Part shown: piece after piece, positions 9,216-17,533 of the stretch
Layout of the letters: each line of letters opens with the position of its first letter
How positions within the stretch are numbered: the first letter of the stretch is position 1
Source of the DNA: Novosphingopyxis baekryungensis DSM 16222
GTDB taxonomy: Bacteria; Pseudomonadota; Alphaproteobacteria; Sphingomonadales; Sphingomonadaceae
Direction: 5' to 3'
DNA: 64,000 nucleotides
Assembly: GCF_000420305.1 (NCBI RefSeq)
Contig: NZ_ATUR01000003.1
Location: forward strand, 310,001-374,000
Notes under the pieces: model-generated
Database searches by the model: none
What the model saw: the letters and a program-made list of their open reading frames with translations, nothing else
What the model was told of the DNA's origin: nothing
Translations under genes and position numbers: made by a program

Positions 9216-10547
9216 TCAGAACAGGCCGAGGATTGTCTGGGTGGTCTCGCGCGCCATCTGAATGACCCGACCGGCCGCCTCATAGGACTGCTGCAGGCGG
9301 ATCAAATCGGCGGTTTCGCGATCGAGATCGACGCGTGAGAGGGAGTCGCGATTGCTGCGGGCGTTGCGGTCCAGCGCGGAGGCAGAGGCCTGCTCGTTCT
9401 TGGTCGCCAATATCAGATTGGCGTGCACCGAGATGATCTGGTTCCAGTCCCGCTCGATATTGCCGCTGCTGCGCAGGCCGTCCAACTCCAGCAGGTTTCC
9501 GTTGGGAACGCCGCCGGTACTAGCCAGCGCAAGCTGTGCGGCGCCGATAGGTTGAAGATTGAGCCCCGATGCGCCGCCGCCGGTGGTCAACAACGGGACG
9601 CCTGCCGTGCCGGCGTCGGTCAATCCGCCCGCATGCCAGTCATTCAGCTGTGTGGCGAAATCTTCAGCGAGTTTGTTCAAATTAGTCAGATCGGTCGTCG
9701 CGGCGGTCCGCGCCCGGCTCAATCCCGCCAGCATGCCATTGCCCGGAACCTTGCCAGACGCACCGTTGACCAGAATGTTGAAACTGCCGTCCGGCTTGTC
9801 TTCTCTGGACAAGGTCGCCGAATTGCCGATTTCGACGATCGTTTCGCCATTATAGCTGACCTTGGCCACGCCATTGGCGCCAAATTCGATCTTTGCGTCC
9901 AACCGCTCGGTTATGACCGCCAGAGCGACATCGCGCGTATCCAGCAAGCCGGCCTGCGCCTGCGAACCCGGCGTGCTGCGACGCAGATCCAGGTTGACGC
10001 GCGACAGGCTGGACAGCGCCTCGTTGATACCCAGTAGTTCGGCATCGGCTTTCAGGCCAATCTGCTCGATAGACAGTTCCAGATTGTCGCCCGTCCGCCG
10101 GAAGGTTTCGGCAGTGGCGTTAATCTCGTTGATAAAGGTCACGCGCAGCGCGCTGTCGAACGGCGCTGCCGCCAGCTCCTGACCACGCGAATAAAATGCA
10201 GCCAATCGCTTGCCGACATGCTCGCCGCCGCTGTCCAGGCCGGTCTCGATCGCGCTCAGCCAGTTGGCCTGCGTTTCCGTGCGCACCAACGCCGCGCCGC
10301 TGAGCCGTACCGACGCCTCGAGAAATTCGTCGCCCGAACGGGCCACGCCGTTGATGCGCACTCCGCTCAACCCGCTTTGCGCGGAATAGAGCGGATTGAG
10401 CGAGCCGGAGATCGTGGCATCGCCAAGGACCACGTCACGGCGGACATAATCACCATTTTCCGCATTCGCGATGTTTTGCGACACCGTTTCAAGCGCAGCG
10501 CCATAGCTGCTGATCGCAGAGCGACCGATGGAAAGCAGTCCACTCAT
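9216..10547 (-). CDS. flgK: Hook-associated protein FlgK
   Basis: A 443-aa HAP1. The N-terminus has the rod/hook family motif (SSYGAALETVSQNIANAENGDYVRR) and the C-terminus closes with ISVHANLILATKNEQ...LIRLQQSYEAAGRVIQMARETTQTIL. The middle is short, giving a compact protein compared with about 550 aa in enterics. It forms the first junction ring at the hook tip. Its start overlaps the flgJ stop by 4 bp (ATGA), so translation is coupled. Confidence 0.92.
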   Translation of the reverse strand: MSGLLSIGRSAISSYGAALETVSQNIANAENGDYVRRDVVLGDATISGSLNPLYSAQSGLSGVRINGVARSGDEFLEASVRLSGAALVRTETQANWLSAIETGLDSGGEHVGKRLAAFYSRGQELAAAPFDSALRVTFINEINATAETFRRTGDNLELSIEQIGLKADAELLGINEALSSLSRVNLDLRRSTPGSQAQAGLLDTRDVALAVITERLDAKIEFGANGVAKVSYNGETIVEIGNSATLSREDKPDGSFNILVNGASGKVPGNGMLAGLSRARTAATTDLTNLNKLAEDFATQLNDWHAGGLTDAGTAGVPLLTTGGGASGLNLQPIGAAQLALASTGGVPNGNLLELDGLRSSGNIERDWNQIISVHANLILATKNEQASASALDRNARSNRDSLSRVDLDRETADLIRLQQSYEAAGRVIQMARETTQTILGLF

Positions 10548-10837
10548 AATGTGCCCTCAAACTGTTTCAGCAGCAGATCGGCAATGCCGAAATCATTGCC
10601 CTTGGCCATGGCATCGGCCAGGTGCGAATCCTGCAGATCGCGGAACTGTTCGGTCGCCTGGTTGCCGAAAAGATCATCGCCCAGACCGGCGCTGCGCATC
10701 GATCCGATCATCTGGCGCATGAACACGGCCTCAAACGCCTCCGCGGCGGCGCGCAATTCTTCCTTGCGCGCCGCCTTGGCGGGATCTGCGGCGGGCGCGG
10801 TCACGCCCACCGGATTTGGTGCGATAGGGCCGGTCAC
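10544..10837 (-). CDS. flgJ: Rod-binding protein FlgJ (N-terminal domain only)
   Basis: A 97-aa protein matching only the rod-capping half of FlgJ (AAEAFEAVFMRQMIGSMRSAGLGDDLFGNQATEQFRDLQDSHLADAMAKG). The C-terminal muramidase domain found in enteric FlgJ is absent. The peptidoglycan-cutting role is probably supplied by the SLT-domain protein at 19415-20212, as in other alphaproteobacteria. It overlaps flgI and flgK by 4 bp on each side. Confidence 0.9.
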   Translation of the reverse strand: MTGPIAPNPVGVTAPAADPAKAARKEELRAAAEAFEAVFMRQMIGSMRSAGLGDDLFGNQATEQFRDLQDSHLADAMAKGNDFGIADLLLKQFEGTL

Positions 10838-11946
10838 AGGATCACCAGCTCGGCCTTGAGCGCACCGGCCTGCTTCAGGGCGTCCAGAATGGCGGCAAGA
10901 TCCGATGCGCTGGCGCCGATGGCGTTAATCGACTGTACGATTTCGGACAGCGATGCGCCGCCGGTGATGTATGTGCTGACCGGCTCCTGATCGATCGAGA
11001 TGTCGCTGCGCTGTTCGACCGCAGTCTGTCCACGGCTGAACGGCGCGGGCTGCACGATCGCTGGCGCCTCATCCACCCGCACGGTGAGCGATCCGTGGCT
11101 GACGGCTGCGGGACTGATCCGCACCGCGCCATTGATCACGACCGTACCGGTGCGCGCATTGACGATGACCCGGGCCGGCGCTTCGGCAGGCGTGACTTCC
11201 ATATTCTCGATCGCGCCCATCAGCATCACGCGGCTTTGCGGATCGGTGGGGGCACGGATGGTGATCGACACCGCGTCATTGGCGGCAGCCAGCTGCTCGC
11301 CAACCTTGTCGTTGATGGCATCGGCCACCCGCAGCGCGGTGGTGAGATCGGCCTCGGCCAGATTGAAAGTGAGATAGGGGGTCTGCTCGAAACCCGTTGC
11401 CACGACGCGTTCCACCGTCGCCCCGCCCGCGATGCGGCCGACGGAGGGAATATTGACGGTGGTGGTGGAGCCGTCACGCCCCTGGACGCCAAGGCCGCCC
11501 ACCGCAAGATTGCCCTGGGCCATGGCATAGATCTGCCCGTCCGCGCCCAGCAGCGGCATCATGATCAAGGTGCCGCCACGCAGCGATTTCGCCTTGCCAA
11601 TGGCCGATACGGTAATATCGATCCGCTGGCCCGGCTTGGCCATCGCGGGAAGCTCCGCCGTCACCAGCACGGCGGCGGCGTTCTTGGTTGCCGGATTGAC
11701 CCCGGGCGGCAAGGTCAGGCCGAAGCGCGTGGTGACGCCTTTCATGGCCACGGTGGCATATTCCAGGCTGTCATCGCCCGTGCCCGCCAAGCCGACGACA
11801 ATGCCGTAACCGGTCAGCTGGTTGGCGCGCAGACCTTGGAAGCCGCCAAGATCCTTGATCCGCTCGGCAGAAACCGGCGCGCTCGCCAATATGCCCGCGG
11901 TCAGGACCAGACCGATCTTGAAAAGAATGGAAAGGATGGTCTGCAT
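10834..11946 (-). CDS. flgI: Flagellar P-ring protein FlgI
   Basis: A 370-aa periplasmic protein of usual length with an N-terminal signal peptide ending near PVSAERIKDLGGFQG. Typical strings are RANQLTGYGIVVGLAGTGDD, VNPATKNAAAVLVTAELP, and IDQEPVSTYITGGASLSEIVQSINAIGAS. It polymerises around the rod in the peptidoglycan layer, assisted by FlgA (18066-18611). It overlaps flgH by one base and flgJ by four. Confidence 0.95.
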   Translation of the reverse strand: MQTILSILFKIGLVLTAGILASAPVSAERIKDLGGFQGLRANQLTGYGIVVGLAGTGDDSLEYATVAMKGVTTRFGLTLPPGVNPATKNAAAVLVTAELPAMAKPGQRIDITVSAIGKAKSLRGGTLIMMPLLGADGQIYAMAQGNLAVGGLGVQGRDGSTTTVNIPSVGRIAGGATVERVVATGFEQTPYLTFNLAEADLTTALRVADAINDKVGEQLAAANDAVSITIRAPTDPQSRVMLMGAIENMEVTPAEAPARVIVNARTGTVVINGAVRISPAAVSHGSLTVRVDEAPAIVQPAPFSRGQTAVEQRSDISIDQEPVSTYITGGASLSEIVQSINAIGASASDLAAILDALKQAGALKAELVIL

Positions 11947-12623
11947 CAGAACGGGCTCACAATGTTGAAGAAGCGCTGGAGCCAGCCCTGCTTGCTGGCC
12001 TGGGCGATTTCACCGGCGCCGCCATAATCGATATGGGCATCGGCCACGCGCGTGGACGGCACGATATTCTCCGGGCCGATGTCTGCGCTGCGGACAAGGC
12101 CGCTGAAGCGCACATATTCGTCGCCGCGATTGAGCCGGATCAGCTTCTCGCCGCGCACCAGCATGGTACCGTTGGGAAAAACCTGCGCCACGGTAACGCT
12201 GATCTGGCCGCTCAAGGCGTTGCTTTGCTGCGCGCTGCCACCGCCCTTGAAATTGGTGCCGCCGCTCACGCTCACATCGCTGGGGTTGAACAGATCAAAC
12301 GGACCGGTCGTCGGCGGTGTGATGCCGAAGCTGCCGTTCTTGTCCACATTGGCACTGTTCGATTTTACTGCCTGGGTCCGCTCGACCAATGCGATGGTCA
12401 GCAGATCGCCGATGCGCGCCGCGCGCGCGCCGGAGGTCAGCGGCGCATAGCCATTGGCCACCTGAAAAATCGAACCATCGGATGCGGCAACGGGCTGGTA
12501 AACCGGTGGCGGCGCGATGGTGGCTGCATAAGCTGGATCGGGCCGGGCCTGCTGCGTGCCTAAACAAGCGGACAGAAGCGGCGTGGCTGCGAGAAGGATG
12601 GCGATATTTTTCATGCTATTCAT
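11946..12623 (-). CDS. flgH: Flagellar L-ring lipoprotein FlgH
   Basis: A 225-aa outer-membrane ring protein. A short signal peptide ends in the lipobox LSAC. Conserved strings include ARAARIGDLLTIALVERTQAVKSNSANVDKNGSF (shown here only to mark the FlgH core) and VFPNGTMLVRGEKLIRLNRGDEYVRFSGLVR. The start could be 12623 or the ATG at 12614; a GTG at 12632 overlaps the flgG stop and is less likely. It forms the bushing in the outer membrane with FlgI. Confidence 0.93.
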   Translation of the reverse strand: MNSMKNIAILLAATPLLSACLGTQQARPDPAYAATIAPPPVYQPVAASDGSIFQVANGYAPLTSGARAARIGDLLTIALVERTQAVKSNSANVDKNGSFGITPPTTGPFDLFNPSDVSVSGGTNFKGGGSAQQSNALSGQISVTVAQVFPNGTMLVRGEKLIRLNRGDEYVRFSGLVRSADIGPENIVPSTRVADAHIDYGGAGEIAQASKQGWLQRFFNIVSPF

Positions 12624-12628
12624 CAATC

Positions 12629-13417
12629 TCACAGCTGCTGGTTGGCGAATTGGAGCATTTCATCGGTCGCCGAAATCATCTTGGAATTGACCTCATAGGC
12701 TCTTTGGGTTTCGATCATGTCAACGAGCTCCTCGACGATGTTGACGTTCGATCCCTCGAGCGCGCCCTGCCGCAGAACGCCGCGGCCTTCCTCGCCAGCC
12801 GCGCCGGTGATCGGCGCGCCACTGGCCGCCGTTTCCTTCAACAGATTGTTGCCGATCGATTCCAGCCCGGCACTGTTGACGAAGTTGGCGATCTCGATCC
12901 GGCCCAGCTCATTGGGTTCAGTCTGTCCCTGCAAAGTGGCCGAAACTGTGCCATCTGCGCCGATCGTTACCGATGTCGCGCCTTCCGGCACCTGGATCTG
13001 CGGCTGCAGCGGCAGGCCGTCGCTGGTCACCATCGTGCCGTCGGCAGTCAGGTTGAAATTGCCCGCACGGGTATAGGCGGTGCCGCCATCGGGCAGTTGC
13101 ACCGGAAAATAGCCATTGCCTTCGATCGCGAGATCCATCGCGTTGCCGGTGGTCTGCAGCGATCCTTGCGTATCGATGCGCGCGGTACCGGAAATGGCCA
13201 CGCCGGTGCCGAGCGACAGACCGGTGGCGAACTTGTTCTGCTGGTCCGCTGCGGCGCCCTTCTGGACGACCTGCTGATAGGACAGCGTTTCGAACTGCGC
13301 CCGATCGCGCTTGAAGCCGGTGGTGTTCACGTTCGCCAGGTTGTTGGCGATCACGCGCATCTTGGTGTTCTGTGCGTCAAGCCCGGTGCGGGCGACTTGC
13401 AAGGCGGAATTACTCAT
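12629..13417 (-). CDS. flgG: Distal rod protein FlgG
   Basis: A 262-aa distal rod protein of the standard FlgG length. The N-terminus has LDAQNTKMRVIANNLANVNTTGFKRDRAQF and the C-terminus GALEGSNVNIVEELVDMIETQRAYEVNSKMI, the paired helices of the axial protein family. It builds the stiff rod that crosses the P and L rings. The gene lies between flgF and flgH in the hook operon. Confidence 0.95.
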   Translation of the reverse strand: MSNSALQVARTGLDAQNTKMRVIANNLANVNTTGFKRDRAQFETLSYQQVVQKGAAADQQNKFATGLSLGTGVAISGTARIDTQGSLQTTGNAMDLAIEGNGYFPVQLPDGGTAYTRAGNFNLTADGTMVTSDGLPLQPQIQVPEGATSVTIGADGTVSATLQGQTEPNELGRIEIANFVNSAGLESIGNNLLKETAASGAPITGAAGEEGRGVLRQGALEGSNVNIVEELVDMIETQRAYEVNSKMISATDEMLQFANQQL

Positions 13418-13471
13418 AAGACTTTATCTCCGTTGGTCGGTCGATCGGTGCGGCGTGGTTCCGGGCGCTCA

Positions 13472-14215
13472 TCAGCCCGGCAGTTGCATGACGCTCGCCC
13501 CGCCATCGTCCATTTCCTTGGCGGAACTCAGAAGCTTGACCTGTGCCTCATAGGCTCGGCTGGTCTCGATCATGTCGACCAGCGCCTGAGTCATGTTGAC
13601 GTTCGATCCTTCCAGAGCACCGCTTTGCAGCCTTGCATCAGGATCTGACGGCAGCGCGCCGCCATTCTTAACGCGAAAGAGGGTATCCTCCGCCTTTACT
13701 ATCTCGCTGCCGTTCGGATTGACCACGCGCAAACGGTCTACCTGCTGTGGCTGGTTCGGATCGCCGCCGGTCGGCACGATCCAGACTCCGCCATCTTCGG
13801 CAATCGTGACCTTGTCGGCCGGGGGCACGATCAGCGGACCGCCCTCCCCCAGAACCGGATGGCCATCGCCAGTGGTCAGCAGACCGCTTTCGGTCAGCAT
13901 CAGATCTCCGCGGCGGGTATAACCTTCATCGCCGCCTGGTGCCTGCACGGCCAGCATGCTCTGCCCCCCAAGCGCGATGTCGAGCGGGCGACCCGTCGAC
14001 TTGATCGCGCCGGGGTTCAGATCGGCCGTCAGCACATATTCGTTCGGCGTCGCCCGGCTCTGCAGCCCTTCACCATGAACATATTGCGCCTGCGCGCTCA
14101 CGATCTCGGCGCGAAAGCCGGTCGTGTCCGCATTCGCCATGTTGTTGGCGATCGCGGTTTGGCGATTCATCACCCCTTGCATGGCGCGAAGGCTGAGATG
14201 GACCATTTTATCCAT
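13472..14215 (-). CDS. flgF: Proximal rod protein FlgF
   Basis: A 247-aa rod protein. Axial-family helices are at both ends (MQGVMNRQTAIANNMANADTTGFRAE and GALEGSNVNMTQALVDMIETSRAYEAQVKLL). It is distinguished from FlgG by order (before flgG) and by the DKMVHLSLRAMQGVM start. It links FlgB/FlgC to FlgG in the rod. Confidence 0.92.
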   Translation of the reverse strand: MDKMVHLSLRAMQGVMNRQTAIANNMANADTTGFRAEIVSAQAQYVHGEGLQSRATPNEYVLTADLNPGAIKSTGRPLDIALGGQSMLAVQAPGGDEGYTRRGDLMLTESGLLTTGDGHPVLGEGGPLIVPPADKVTIAEDGGVWIVPTGGDPNQPQQVDRLRVVNPNGSEIVKAEDTLFRVKNGGALPSDPDARLQSGALEGSNVNMTQALVDMIETSRAYEAQVKLLSSAKEMDDGGASVMQLPG

Positions 14216-14257
14216 GGAAGGCTCCTAGAGTCGGGCGGCTATTGACGGCCAGCTGGA

Positions 14258-15088
14258 TCAGACCTGCAGGTTGACGATGGTCTGCGTCATGTTGTTCGCG
14301 GTCTCGATCGCCTGCGCATTGGCCTGGAAGTTGCGCTGCGCGGAAATCAGCGAGACCAGCTCTTCGGTAATGTCGACATTGGCGGTCTCTAGCGAACCGG
14401 ACCGAACCGTCCCGACCGAACCCGTGCCTGCCTGCGACAGCGTTGCCTGACCGGAAGAACCGGTTGCCTGGAAATGCGCGTCACCAACCGGGCGCAGTCC
14501 TTCGACGGCGGTGAAGGCGGCCATGGCAGCCGCGCCAAGCGGCTCCTGATTGCCGTTGGAATAGGTCGCCGTGATTACGCCCTTGGCATTGACGGCGATG
14601 TTGGCCAGCACGGCGTTGGGATCGGTCGGATCGGTTTCCGGCAGAACCAGATTGATCATATCCGCCTGATTGGTCGACGTCGTATCGCCGTTTGCGTCCA
14701 CTGGCAGCATCTGCAGGATGTTACCGGTCGCATCGACCACCTGCCGGTCGTTGTTGATGCCGAAGGAACCGTTGCGCGTATAGGTGATTGCGCCCGTGGT
14801 CGAAGGGCTCTTCACCGTGAAGAAGCCTTCGCCGGCCACAGCAAGATCGAGCGTACGGTCGGTCGATACCAGCGTGCCCTGGGTGAACTGCTGGACGATA
14901 CCCTGCAGCTGCACGCCCTGACCGGCAATCATCTTGGTCGTCTGCGTGGGCGACGCGGCAAACAGGTCGCCGAACTGCGCGCGGCTCTTCTTGAAGCCGT
15001 TCGAGTTGGCATTGGCGATATTGTTAGAGACCACCGAAAGATCGGATTGTGCTGCCTTCAAGCCGCTGAGCGAGGTAAGAAAGGACAT
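14258..15088 (-). CDS. flgE: Flagellar hook protein FlgE (unusually short)
   Basis: A 276-aa axial protein directly after flgD, the position of the hook protein. The N-terminus MSFLTSLSGLKAAQSDLSVVSNNIANANSNGFKKSRAQF is typical of FlgE, as is the C-terminal SLETANVDITEELVSLISAQRNFQANAQAIETANNM. Typical hook proteins are about 400 aa or longer because of outer D2/D3 domains. Here only about 80 residues separate the core domains, so the hook subunit is nearly FlgG-sized. No separate larger hook gene is seen in the window. Confidence 0.88.
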   Translation of the reverse strand: MSFLTSLSGLKAAQSDLSVVSNNIANANSNGFKKSRAQFGDLFAASPTQTTKMIAGQGVQLQGIVQQFTQGTLVSTDRTLDLAVAGEGFFTVKSPSTTGAITYTRNGSFGINNDRQVVDATGNILQMLPVDANGDTTSTNQADMINLVLPETDPTDPNAVLANIAVNAKGVITATYSNGNQEPLGAAAMAAFTAVEGLRPVGDAHFQATGSSGQATLSQAGTGSVGTVRSGSLETANVDITEELVSLISAQRNFQANAQAIETANNMTQTIVNLQV

Positions 15089-15174
15089 GGATTAACTCCT
15101 GTAGATAAACTGGTTTTGAAAAACCGACGTTGAAACTTGGGTGGAATATCGGGGTATCGGGGCGCTGACGGGGA

Positions 15175-15825
15175 TCAACTGACGCCGCGAACGGTGGCCA
15201 CGTCCACCGGACCGACGGGGGTATTCAGAACGGGGCCGGTTCCTGCCGGGGACAGGCCGACGGCGCTGACCGGAAGCCAGGTCGCGATGGAATTGGCAGA
15301 ACCGCCGGACACCCGGACGGTCAGATTGCCAAGAGCTTCGGGTGTGCCGGCTTCGCTCATGCTGTCGAAGGAGAAGGGCACCCTGCCCGCCTCGATCGGC
15401 CCGGCGGTGCGCGAGCGGACAACCTTGCCTGTGCTGTCGACCAGATCGATGGTCAGCTTCTCGCTGCGTCCGGCCAGATCAATCTCGCCGCGATAGATGC
15501 CGTCGGCATCCGGCGCTGCAACATTGCTGTCCGCCAGCACCGTCTTGCCGATGAACTGGGACGCTTCGGACAGGCGCGTGCCGGAAAAGGACGCGGAAAT
15601 GGACTTGAGCGACTGGTTCATCTCGGCAATGCCCGCCACCGACGAGAACTGCGCCATTTGCCCGACCATTTCCTTGTTATCGACCGGATCGAACGGATCC
15701 TGGAATTTCAGCTGTGCTGTCATCAGCTTGAGGAAACTTGACTGATCGAGGCTGCCGCCGCCTGTCGCATTGGCCGGCTGTGCCCGCACGAGGCCTGGCG
15801 GAAGAGTGCTTTCTACGGTGCTCAC
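15175..15825 (-). CDS. flgD: Hook assembly (capping) protein FlgD
   Basis: A 216-aa scaffold for hook polymerisation. The N-terminal conserved block SFLKLMTAQLKFQDPFDPVDNKEMVGQMAQFSSV is diagnostic of FlgD. The C-terminal part has the FlgD Ig-like/tudor fold pattern with FSFDSMSEAGTPEALGNLTVRVSG. It overlaps flgC by 4 bp and is separated from flgE by 86 bp that hold a small tggtttt/aaaacc hairpin but no evident promoter. Confidence 0.92.
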   Translation of the reverse strand: MSTVESTLPPGLVRAQPANATGGGSLDQSSFLKLMTAQLKFQDPFDPVDNKEMVGQMAQFSSVAGIAEMNQSLKSISASFSGTRLSEASQFIGKTVLADSNVAAPDADGIYRGEIDLAGRSEKLTIDLVDSTGKVVRSRTAGPIEAGRVPFSFDSMSEAGTPEALGNLTVRVSGGSANSIATWLPVSAVGLSPAGTGPVLNTPVGPVDVATVRGVS

Positions 15826-16226
15826 TGGCCCATCCTTACGGTATCGAGGATCAGCGACTTGGCCGTCTGCATCACCTGCACATTGTTCTGATATTGCCGG
15901 GCAGTTTCGATCATATCGATCAGCTCGGCGGCTTCATCGACACCGGCATCCCAGACATTGCCGTCGGCATCGGCCAGCGGATTGTTGGGGTCGTGCCGCA
16001 TCTGTGGCTCGATATTGGACTGGACGACTTTCTCGACATCCACCGTGGCCACGCCGTCGCCGCCCGTGGCGGTGCGGAACACGGGTTTGAGCGCGCGATA
16101 GGCTTCTTCGGCACTTTTATAGGTGGTGCCGGCGTTGGCGAGATTGGACGCCGTCGTGTTCATCCGCGTAATCTGCGCGGACATGGCGCGTCCCGAGATG
16201 TCGAAAATGTTCATGGGACCGGGCAT
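15822..16226 (-). CDS. flgC: Proximal rod protein FlgC
   Basis: A 134-aa rod protein with ISGRAMSAQITRMNTTASNLANAGTTYKSAEEAYRA at the N-terminus and DMIETARQYQNNVQVMQTAKSLILDTVRMG at the C-terminus. The start at 16226 has an AGGGGAG ribosome site 8 bases upstream; the ATG at 16214 is an alternative. It forms the proximal rod with FlgB and FlgF. Confidence 0.93.
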   Translation of the reverse strand: MPGPMNIFDISGRAMSAQITRMNTTASNLANAGTTYKSAEEAYRALKPVFRTATGGDGVATVDVEKVVQSNIEPQMRHDPNNPLADADGNVWDAGVDEAAELIDMIETARQYQNNVQVMQTAKSLILDTVRMGQ

Positions 16227-16229
16227 GGC

Positions 16230-16577
16230 TTATTCTCCCCTGATGGCGCGTGTCAGGGTATTCACGCGCCCTTCGAGAAAGGAGAGCGTGGTGGAATAGC
16301 CGACCGCGTTCTCGGCGAAGAGGGTCTGTTCTGTGGAAAGCTCGACCGTGTTGCCGTCGAGCGACTGCTGCAGCGGAATGCGATAGCCCGCATTGGTCTC
16401 CATGGCGCCCACGGCATCCTTGCCGCCCACCACCTGCTGCATCGCCTTGTCGAAATCGAGGTCGCGGGCCTTGTATCCAGGCGTTGCCGCGTTGGCGATG
16501 TTCGAAGCGAGCATGGATAGCCGCTGCGAGCGTAGCTGCAGGGCGTCTCCGTGAATGCCGAAAATTTTATCTGCCAT
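16230..16577 (-). CDS. flgB: Proximal rod protein FlgB
   Basis: A 115-aa rod protein, first gene of the flgB-flgL operon. The start at 16577 (MADKIFGIHGDAL) has an AGGAAA ribosome site and gives the normal FlgB length; the open frame continues upstream to 16913 but that part overlaps the promoter and is non-coding. The diagnostic string is RSQRLSMLASNIANAATPGYKARDLDF. A sigma54 promoter lies at 16652-16668. Confidence 0.93.
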   Translation of the reverse strand: MADKIFGIHGDALQLRSQRLSMLASNIANAATPGYKARDLDFDKAMQQVVGGKDAVGAMETNAGYRIPLQQSLDGNTVELSTEQTLFAENAVGYSTTLSFLEGRVNTLTRAIRGE

Positions 16578-16651
16578 AACGCTTTTCCTACTTAATCCAG
16601 ACCGTGCCCTGCCGTTGTAGTGCCAGGACGATGGTTTGCCGGGTATCGGTA

Positions 16652-16668
16652 AGCAAAGGCCGTGCCAA
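16652..16668 (-). promoter_or_regulatory. Sigma54 (-24/-12) promoter of the flgB operon
   Basis: On the minus strand: TTGGCACGGCCTTTGCT. This agrees at every fixed position with YTGGCACGrNNNTTGCW. It sits about 75 bp upstream of the flgB ATG. Two CGGCAA-N4-TTGCCG palindromes lie a further 64-97 bp upstream, a standard enhancer distance. Confidence 0.88.
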
Positions 16669-16731
16669 AACGTCAGCAATGGCGTTTTTGCGCGGTGTCG
16701 TCGCGCTATCCGGGTTTCAGACCCGTTCGAG

Positions 16732-16765
16732 CGGCAACATCTTGCCGCCCGGCAAATTTTTGCCG
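16732..16765. promoter_or_regulatory. Double palindromic upstream activator site (CGGCAA-N4-TTGCCG x2)
   Basis: Two copies of CGGCAA-N4-TTGCCG occupy 16732-16747 and 16750-16765, 18 bp apart start to start. They are between the divergent flgB and ExbB/MotA-like genes. The second copy has the spacer ATTT, and a near-identical element (CGGAAA-ATTT-TTGCCG) occurs at 42551-42566 before the second sigma54 activator gene. Binding by one of the two sigma54 activators is inferred from position and repetition. Confidence 0.6.
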
Positions 16766-16798
16766 CTCCGCAATGGGTGGCTGTGTGAAGGGTCGTGG

Positions 16799-17533
16799 AT
16801 GACGTACGAAATCCTGGGACAATATCTCGATCCGGTAGCGCTCGTCGTGGTCGGTGTCGGCTGCATGCTGGTCGCCATCGTCCAGAACGGGCTGCGCATG
16901 GCGGGCAGCGCAATGCTGGCAGCTGGCCATATGGCCGCGCCCCGCAAAAAGGCCGAACGCGCGCGCCTGTCCGTGGTGATGATCGAAGACTGCGTACGTC
17001 GGCGCGGCGTCAGCTGCGCAGATCGCGTAAAAGCCACATGCGCCTTTGCACGCAAACTCGGCATGCTCATGTCCGATGCGCCGGGATTCGAAGCCTATCG
17101 TCAGGCGACGGAACGTCTGCTGGAGGCCCAGGAAACCCAGCGCACGCGCATCGTCCAAGTCTGGAACGATATTGCCGATGCCGCCCCGGCGCTCGGCATG
17201 CTCGGGACCATTTTGGGACTGGTGCAGATGTTTGCGCGCATGGAGACGGCGGAAGGCATCGGCGGCGCCATGGCCATATGCCTGCTGACCAGCCTGTACG
17301 GGCTGGTTTTTGCGCATCTCGTCGCCGGGCCGATTGCGCGCCGGCTGGAAATGCTGGGGCGGCAGGAAGCCGACTGGCAGAACGGCATCGCGCAGCGCAT
17401 GATCGCCCTGGCACGGCGCGAATATCCCGACGGAGCAGCCAGCAGGCTGTCGCTCGTCCCCTCCGTCCAACCATCCGAACCCCAGCCGCAAGCGCAACCG
17501 CCTGACGCGCGCCGCAGAAAGGCCGTGCAATGA
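16799..17533 (+). CDS. MotA/ExbB/TolQ-family membrane protein of a second stator-like pair
   Basis: A 244-aa protein with the MotA/TolQ/ExbB proton-channel fold. One membrane helix is at about 12-30 (PVALVVVGVGCMLVAIV); two more are at about 130-185, with AAPALGMLGTILGLVQMF and GGAMAICLLTSLYGLVFAHLVAGPIARRLE, the family signature. It is shorter than MotA at 7320-8183 (287 aa) and seems to have three helices like ExbB/TolQ. The start at 16799 has a GAAGGG ribosome site. It overlaps the next gene by ATGA, is divergent from flgB, and shares its upstream activator region. Probably an ion-driven motor subunit tied to flagellar function; the exact role is unknown. Confidence 0.8.
   Translation: MTYEILGQYLDPVALVVVGVGCMLVAIVQNGLRMAGSAMLAAGHMAAPRKKAERARLSVVMIEDCVRRRGVSCADRVKATCAFARKLGMLMSDAPGFEAYRQATERLLEAQETQRTRIVQVWNDIADAAPALGMLGTILGLVQMFARMETAEGIGGAMAICLLTSLYGLVFAHLVAGPIARRLEMLGRQEADWQNGIAQRMIALARREYPDGAASRLSLVPSVQPSEPQPQAQPPDARRRKAVQ

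Noticed and set aside
16578-16913. Upstream extension of flgB to 227 codons
   Set aside because: The added N-terminal part covers the sigma54 promoter and activator sites; FlgB proteins begin at the ATG at 16577.
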